DNA of 64,000 nt from Desulfarculaceae bacterium (GTDB taxonomy: Bacteria > Desulfobacterota > Desulfarculia > Desulfarculales > Desulfarculaceae), in NCBI GenBank assembly GCA_021737145.1, contig JAIPEN010000010.1:1-64000 (forward strand), given 5' to 3'. The translations under genes were made by a program, and so were the position numbers. Positions 60,912 to 64,000 of the stretch are shown here, piece after piece. Under the pieces are notes generated by a model. That model was not told where the DNA came from. It saw nothing but the letters and a program-made list of their open reading frames with translations, and did not search any database. Position 1 is the first letter of the stretch; each line of letters opens with the position of its first letter.

Positions 60912-61304
60912 TTGCACCGCGCCCTGATATCGCTGCTTCTTCTGGCCGTCCTCATTTTGCCGGCCGCCTTCCCGGCCCAGGCCGAAACCGCCGGCTCCAT
61001 CAGCGGGGCGGTGGTCAACCGCTACGGCGAGCCCATCAAGGGCGCGGCGGTGCGGGCCGAGCATTTGCAAGAAGGCTTCGTGGTGGAGTCCCTCACCGAC
61101 GGCAAGGGCACCTACGTCATCACCAACCTGTCGGCAGGCGACTACAAGCTGGAGGCCAGCGCGGGACGCAAGGCCAGCGTGGCCGTCGAAAAGACCAAGC
61201 TGGCCTCGGGTCAAAACAAGACCCTGAACTTCGTGATCAACGTGAAGGAAGGCCTGCGCATCGACCCCAATTACCGGCCCACCGAGCCGGGGCTGCTGAA
61301 CTAG
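60912..61304 (+). CDS. Exported carboxypeptidase-regulatory-like domain protein, copy 2
   Basis: The 130-residue protein is a paralog of the one before it: signal peptide ending FPAQA-ET, then SGAVVNRYGEPIKGAAVRAEH and TDGKGTYVITNLSAGDYKLEAS. The two share the domain plan but little exact sequence, so the duplication is old or they were acquired separately. The start is a TTG 6 bases after GGAGA. A hairpin with CAAGGGCC/GGCCCTTG (61340-61365) lies downstream and may end the transcript. Confidence 0.8.
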   Translation: MHRALISLLLLAVLILPAAFPAQAETAGSISGAVVNRYGEPIKGAAVRAEHLQEGFVVESLTDGKGTYVITNLSAGDYKLEASAGRKASVAVEKTKLASGQNKTLNFVINVKEGLRIDPNYRPTEPGLLN

Positions 61305-61371
61305 CCCCGGGCCAGCCGCCCGCCTGGAACCAGAACAAGGGCCCCGCCATTGGCGAGGCCCTTGGTTGTTC

Positions 61372-61493
61372 CCGGCGCAGCCAGTCGCCGCGAGACAAGG
61401 TGTCCGGCGGGCGGCGGCCGGAGCCGTGCGCGGCAATAGGCCGAGACTGGCGCCAAGCCGGCGACGAAGCATCGCGGCGGCTGGCGCGGCCGG
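61372..61493 (-). repeat. Intergenic palindromic repeat, copy G
   Basis: 122 bp in the copy B orientation and the most diverged: CCGGCGCAGCCAGTCGCCG, GAGACAAGGTG, a short central GCCG/CGGC hairpin (61423-61434), and GCGGCGGCTGGCGCGGCCGG. It lies between convergent genes. Confidence 0.6.
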
Positions 61494-61497
61494 CGGC

Positions 61498-61905
61498 CTA
61501 GCCCATGTCCACCAGGGGCCTGACCTCGCTCACCTCGAAGATCACCGCCGCCTTGATGCCGGCGGCCGCCTGCTCGCCCGCCGCCTGGGCTATGGCGCTT
61601 TTCACCTGCTTGAGCGCCTCGCCCTCGCGGTCGATCTGCTTGCACTCCAGATACAGCCGCCAGCCCGGAGTGGTGAAGCCCACCGGCGACTCCTTCACGG
61701 TGAAGAACACCGCGTAGGGATTGGCCTCCAGGTTCTTGAGGCTGCGGTTTTCCATCATGCCCATTATCAGCTTGCCTTCCACGTCCAGGCGGGGGCTGCC
61801 GAAATAGGCGGCGTTGGGCTTGCCGTCCGGGCTGGCGGTGGCCAGTACGCCCACCCGGCCGGGCAGGTTTATGGTGGCTACGAATTCTTCGTCAAAAGCG
61901 GCCAT
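61498..61905 (-). CDS. Pyridoxamine 5'-phosphate oxidase-like flavin protein, second member
   Basis: This 135-residue split-barrel protein begins EEFVATINLPGRVGVLATASPDGKPNAAYFGSPRL and continues LIMGMMENRSLKNLEANPYAVFF, the usual flavin-binding pattern. It is a different subfamily from the protein at 26481, with a longer C-terminal helix. Function in the cell is unknown. ATG 61905 is 9 bases after GGAG; the residues upstream in frame are not conserved. Confidence 0.87.
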   Translation of the reverse strand: MAAFDEEFVATINLPGRVGVLATASPDGKPNAAYFGSPRLDVEGKLIMGMMENRSLKNLEANPYAVFFTVKESPVGFTTPGWRLYLECKQIDREGEALKQVKSAIAQAAGEQAAAGIKAAVIFEVSEVRPLVDMG

Positions 61906-62044
61906 GAGCTTATCTCCATTTCCGGGGTCGCCCCCGGGTGTTTTGGGGTTGTTTTTATATGGTGCCACAAATCAGCCCCCCAATGCCGGCGATGGGCCCA
62001 CGGGATTTCTGGAGGCCCGGCCCCGGCTCTGTTATGCTGGGCCC

Positions 62045-62806
62045 ATGCCGCGATCCAAGAAAATAGACCTGACCCCGGTGGTGGTGGTGCTGGTGCGCCC
62101 CCGCTTTCCGGAAAACATAGGAGCCGCCGCCCGGGTGGTGGCCAACATGGGCCTGGGCGGCCTGCGGGTGGTGGAGCCCGAGCGCCCCTGGGACGAGCCC
62201 ATGAAACGCCTGGCCTCCACCTGCGGCCGCAAGGTGCTGGCCAGCATGGAGAGCTACCCCAGCCTGCGGGCGGCCCTGGCCGACACGGTGGGCGCGGCGG
62301 CCACCACCGCCCGGGTGGGCTACAAGCGCGGCGAGCTGACCAGCCCCCGCCGGGCCGCTCCCGAGCTGTTGGGCTGGGCCCAGGGCGGCAAGGCGGCCAT
62401 CGTCTTCGGCCCCGAGGACCGGGGCCTGACCACCAGCCAGCTTGACCGCTGCCAGCTCTCGGTGTGCATACCCACGGACCAGGCCTCCAGCCTCAACCTG
62501 GCCCAGGCGGTGATGGTGATGGCCTACGAGCTGAGGCAGACGGCCCTGGAGGCGGGCAGCGCCCCGGCGTCCGGACCCAGCCCGGCCAGCCACGGCGAGA
62601 TGATGGGCCTGCACCGCCACCTCATCGACGGCCTGGTGGCCATCGGCACCCTCAAAGAGGACAACCCCGAGCACTTCTACCGGCCCATCAAGAACGTCAT
62701 CGAGCGGGGGCGGCCCTCCAGCCGCGAGGTGCGGGCCATGCGGGGCATCGCCCGACAGATGCTCTGGGCGGCCGGGCGGATCCAAGAGCACGAAGCGAAG
62801 AAGTAG
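62045..62806 (+). CDS. trmJ: tRNA (cytidine/uridine-2'-O-)-methyltransferase TrmJ
   Basis: TrmJ is a SPOUT-fold enzyme that methylates the 2'-O of nucleotide 32 in the tRNA anticodon loop using SAM. The 253-residue protein has motif 1 VRPRFPENIGAAARVVANMG, motif 2 KAAIVFGPEDRGLTTSQLDRC and motif 3 SLNLAQAVMVMAYELRQ, which together make the knotted SAM site. The C-terminal 80 residues are the usual helical extension. No clear ribosome site is visible before the ATG. Confidence 0.93.
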   Translation: MPRSKKIDLTPVVVVLVRPRFPENIGAAARVVANMGLGGLRVVEPERPWDEPMKRLASTCGRKVLASMESYPSLRAALADTVGAAATTARVGYKRGELTSPRRAAPELLGWAQGGKAAIVFGPEDRGLTTSQLDRCQLSVCIPTDQASSLNLAQAVMVMAYELRQTALEAGSAPASGPSPASHGEMMGLHRHLIDGLVAIGTLKEDNPEHFYRPIKNVIERGRPSSREVRAMRGIARQMLWAAGRIQEHEAKK

Positions 62807-62935
62807 GCCCTTTCCTCCCCGCTTGAGCAATCCCCGGCTTTTGTATTATCTTGAGGCGGTATTGCCCTAGCCTGCCCGCGCCGCCTAAACCCGCCGCCGG
62901 AGGTCCGCCCGGTCGGCCCTGCTTGGGAGGGAATC

Positions 62936-63853
62936 ATGGCTGAGCCACAGGAGCTGATGCCCGGGGTGTTCATCGAGCCCCGCATTGTTCAGACCGCGCG
63001 CGGACCCGTCGAGGTGGACGACACCGGGGGAGAGCTGCCCGCGGTGCTGGTGTCCCACGGCGGCATCGGCGGGGTGGACCAGGCCCGCTGCGTGGTGGCC
63101 TGGCTGGACCCCAAGGAGTACCGCCTGATCTGCCCCTCGCGGCCCGGCTTTCTCAACACCCCCCTATCCAGCGGCCCCGGCCTGGAGGATCAGGCCGATC
63201 TGTTCGCCGCGCTTTTGGACGAGCTGGGGGTGGAGCGGGCGGCCGTGATCTCGGTCTCGGCCGGGGGGCCGCCGGCCTACAGCTTTGTGCGCAAATATCC
63301 CGAGCGGGCGTGGGCCTTCATGCCCATCGACAGCGTGAGCGGGTATTACGAAATCCCCGAGACCGCCGGGCCCATCGCCCAGGCCATCTTCACCTCCCAG
63401 TGGGGCCAGAAGCTCCTGCAAAAGATCGGCGAGAAAAAGCCCGAGTGGTTCTTGCAGGAGATATTCTCGGCCGAGGCCTACTTCACCAAGGACCAGATCA
63501 AGGCGCACATCGCCCATGCCCTGGGCGACCCCCAGGCGGTGGAGTTCATGCGGGCCTTCATGAACACCATGAACCCCTACAACCCGCGCAAGCCGGGCAC
63601 GGACAACGACATGGCCCTCTACCGCGAGCTGACCCATGTGCCCATGGACGGCATCGCCTGCCCCACCCTGGTGGTGCACGGCACCCACGACGCGGACGTG
63701 AAGCTATACGACGGGGTCTACGCCCACGAGCACATCGCGGGTTCGGAGCGCTTCTGGATCGAGGAGGGCTCGCATCTGGGCTTCTGGCTGAGCCCCAACG
63801 CGGAAAAGGCCCAGGCCGCGGCCAAGGAGTTCCTGGCGCGGCACAGGCCCTAG
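62936..63853 (+). CDS. Alpha/beta hydrolase
   Basis: This 305-residue hydrolase has the nucleophile elbow as ISVSAGGPPAY (Ser near residue 104), an oxyanion region VLVSHGGIGG, the acid in VVHGTHDADV and the His in EEGSHLGFW. It has no signal peptide and is probably cytoplasmic. A large helical cap (residues about 130-225, including KPEWFLQEIFSAEAYFTKDQIKAH) shapes the pocket. Esterase, haloalkane or epoxide hydrolysis are all possible. A GGGAGG site precedes the ATG. Confidence 0.87.
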   Translation: MAEPQELMPGVFIEPRIVQTARGPVEVDDTGGELPAVLVSHGGIGGVDQARCVVAWLDPKEYRLICPSRPGFLNTPLSSGPGLEDQADLFAALLDELGVERAAVISVSAGGPPAYSFVRKYPERAWAFMPIDSVSGYYEIPETAGPIAQAIFTSQWGQKLLQKIGEKKPEWFLQEIFSAEAYFTKDQIKAHIAHALGDPQAVEFMRAFMNTMNPYNPRKPGTDNDMALYRELTHVPMDGIACPTLVVHGTHDADVKLYDGVYAHEHIAGSERFWIEEGSHLGFWLSPNAEKAQAAAKEFLARHRP

Positions 63854-63881
63854 GATCGGCTGAGTTGGGAGGCTGCCGGGC

Positions 63882-64000
63882 CTACTTGGTGTGGGTCTGG
63901 GTGACCTTTTCGAACATCACCGCCAGGCCGGCGCCCAGGCTGTAGATGGACTCGACGGGCAGGTTGTCCTCGGCGGTCACGTCAAAGAACACATGGAACT
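63882..64000 (-). CDS. Partial gene, C-terminal 38 residues
   Basis: A frame enters from the right edge and ends at TAG (63882-63884). The visible part includes VFFDVTAEDNLPVESIYSL and ends VMFEKVTQTHTK. It has no stop in 38 codons and codon use like its neighbours. It is too short to name. Confidence 0.5.
   Translation of the reverse strand, partial: FHVFFDVTAEDNLPVESIYSLGAGLAVMFEKVTQTHTK

Overview
The window is high-GC DNA (about two thirds G+C by eye) from a dissimilatory sulfate or sulfite reducer of the Desulfobacterota. The direct evidence is dsrA and dsrB with all siroheme and ferredoxin-domain cysteines, dsrD, dsrN, a four-heme class III cytochrome c and an Asp-ligated ferredoxin like Desulfovibrio africanus ferredoxin III. 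A placement near Desulfarculales is a guess from GC content and gene content; no marker was compared by search.

Layout. Positions 64-4316 hold tRNA-Thr(CGT), the methyl-cycle pair metK-ahcY and the pantothenate pair panC-panD, all on minus, the two gene pairs each with a good sigma70 promoter. After two small exported proteins (4504-5460), a long minus-strand housekeeping block runs from 16853 down to 5517: yjbQ, phoH, ybeY, pdxJ, acpS, nnr, tsaE, lysC, cimA, fbp, tsaD, rsmA, many overlapping or a few bases apart. cvpA-mazG follow on plus. From 18454 to 29974 lies a sulfur-respiration region: cytochrome c3, a ~43-bp tandem repeat, ferredoxin, a TPR protein, dsrD and dsrN, then unrelated genes, then dsrA-dsrB behind a consensus promoter and a ~215-nt leader. 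The dsr genes are thus split into two blocks about 5 kb apart. From 30197 to 35964 there is a SYLF protein, a TPR protein and a three-gene signalling cluster. From 36118 to 41700 a lactate-permease-like transporter, an alanine-glyoxylate-type aminotransferase, a HOGA1-like aldolase and a gamma-glutamyltransferase-like hydrolase form a probable catabolic unit. From 42060 to 50365 come a TPR protein, an HTH protein, a second YjbQ, an MFS transporter, a 1276-residue multi-PAS hybrid kinase and a diguanylate cyclase. trpB2 (50625-51989) is preceded by a Trp-rich leader peptide and an intrinsic terminator, a classical attenuator. An AT-rich pair of unknown genes (52321-53479) looks foreign. The rest holds psiE, ilvD, a SABATH-like methyltransferase, a Cys-rich secreted protein, a DUF364-type protein, small exported proteins, trmJ and hydrolases.

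Three features cut across the map. First, a family of ~120-bp intergenic palindromic repeats occurs at least seven times in both orientations, plus one 52-bp copy that lacks the middle. Second, three genes (outer-membrane-type protein at 25470, PocR kinase at 32143, hybrid kinase at 34022) are each broken by the loss of exactly one base, two of them in homopolymers; this pattern suggests indel errors in the assembly more than decay. Third, many genes start at GTG or TTG behind a strong GGAGG, and starts were chosen on that basis.

All identifications come from reading motifs and recalled family sequences. No database search was run.
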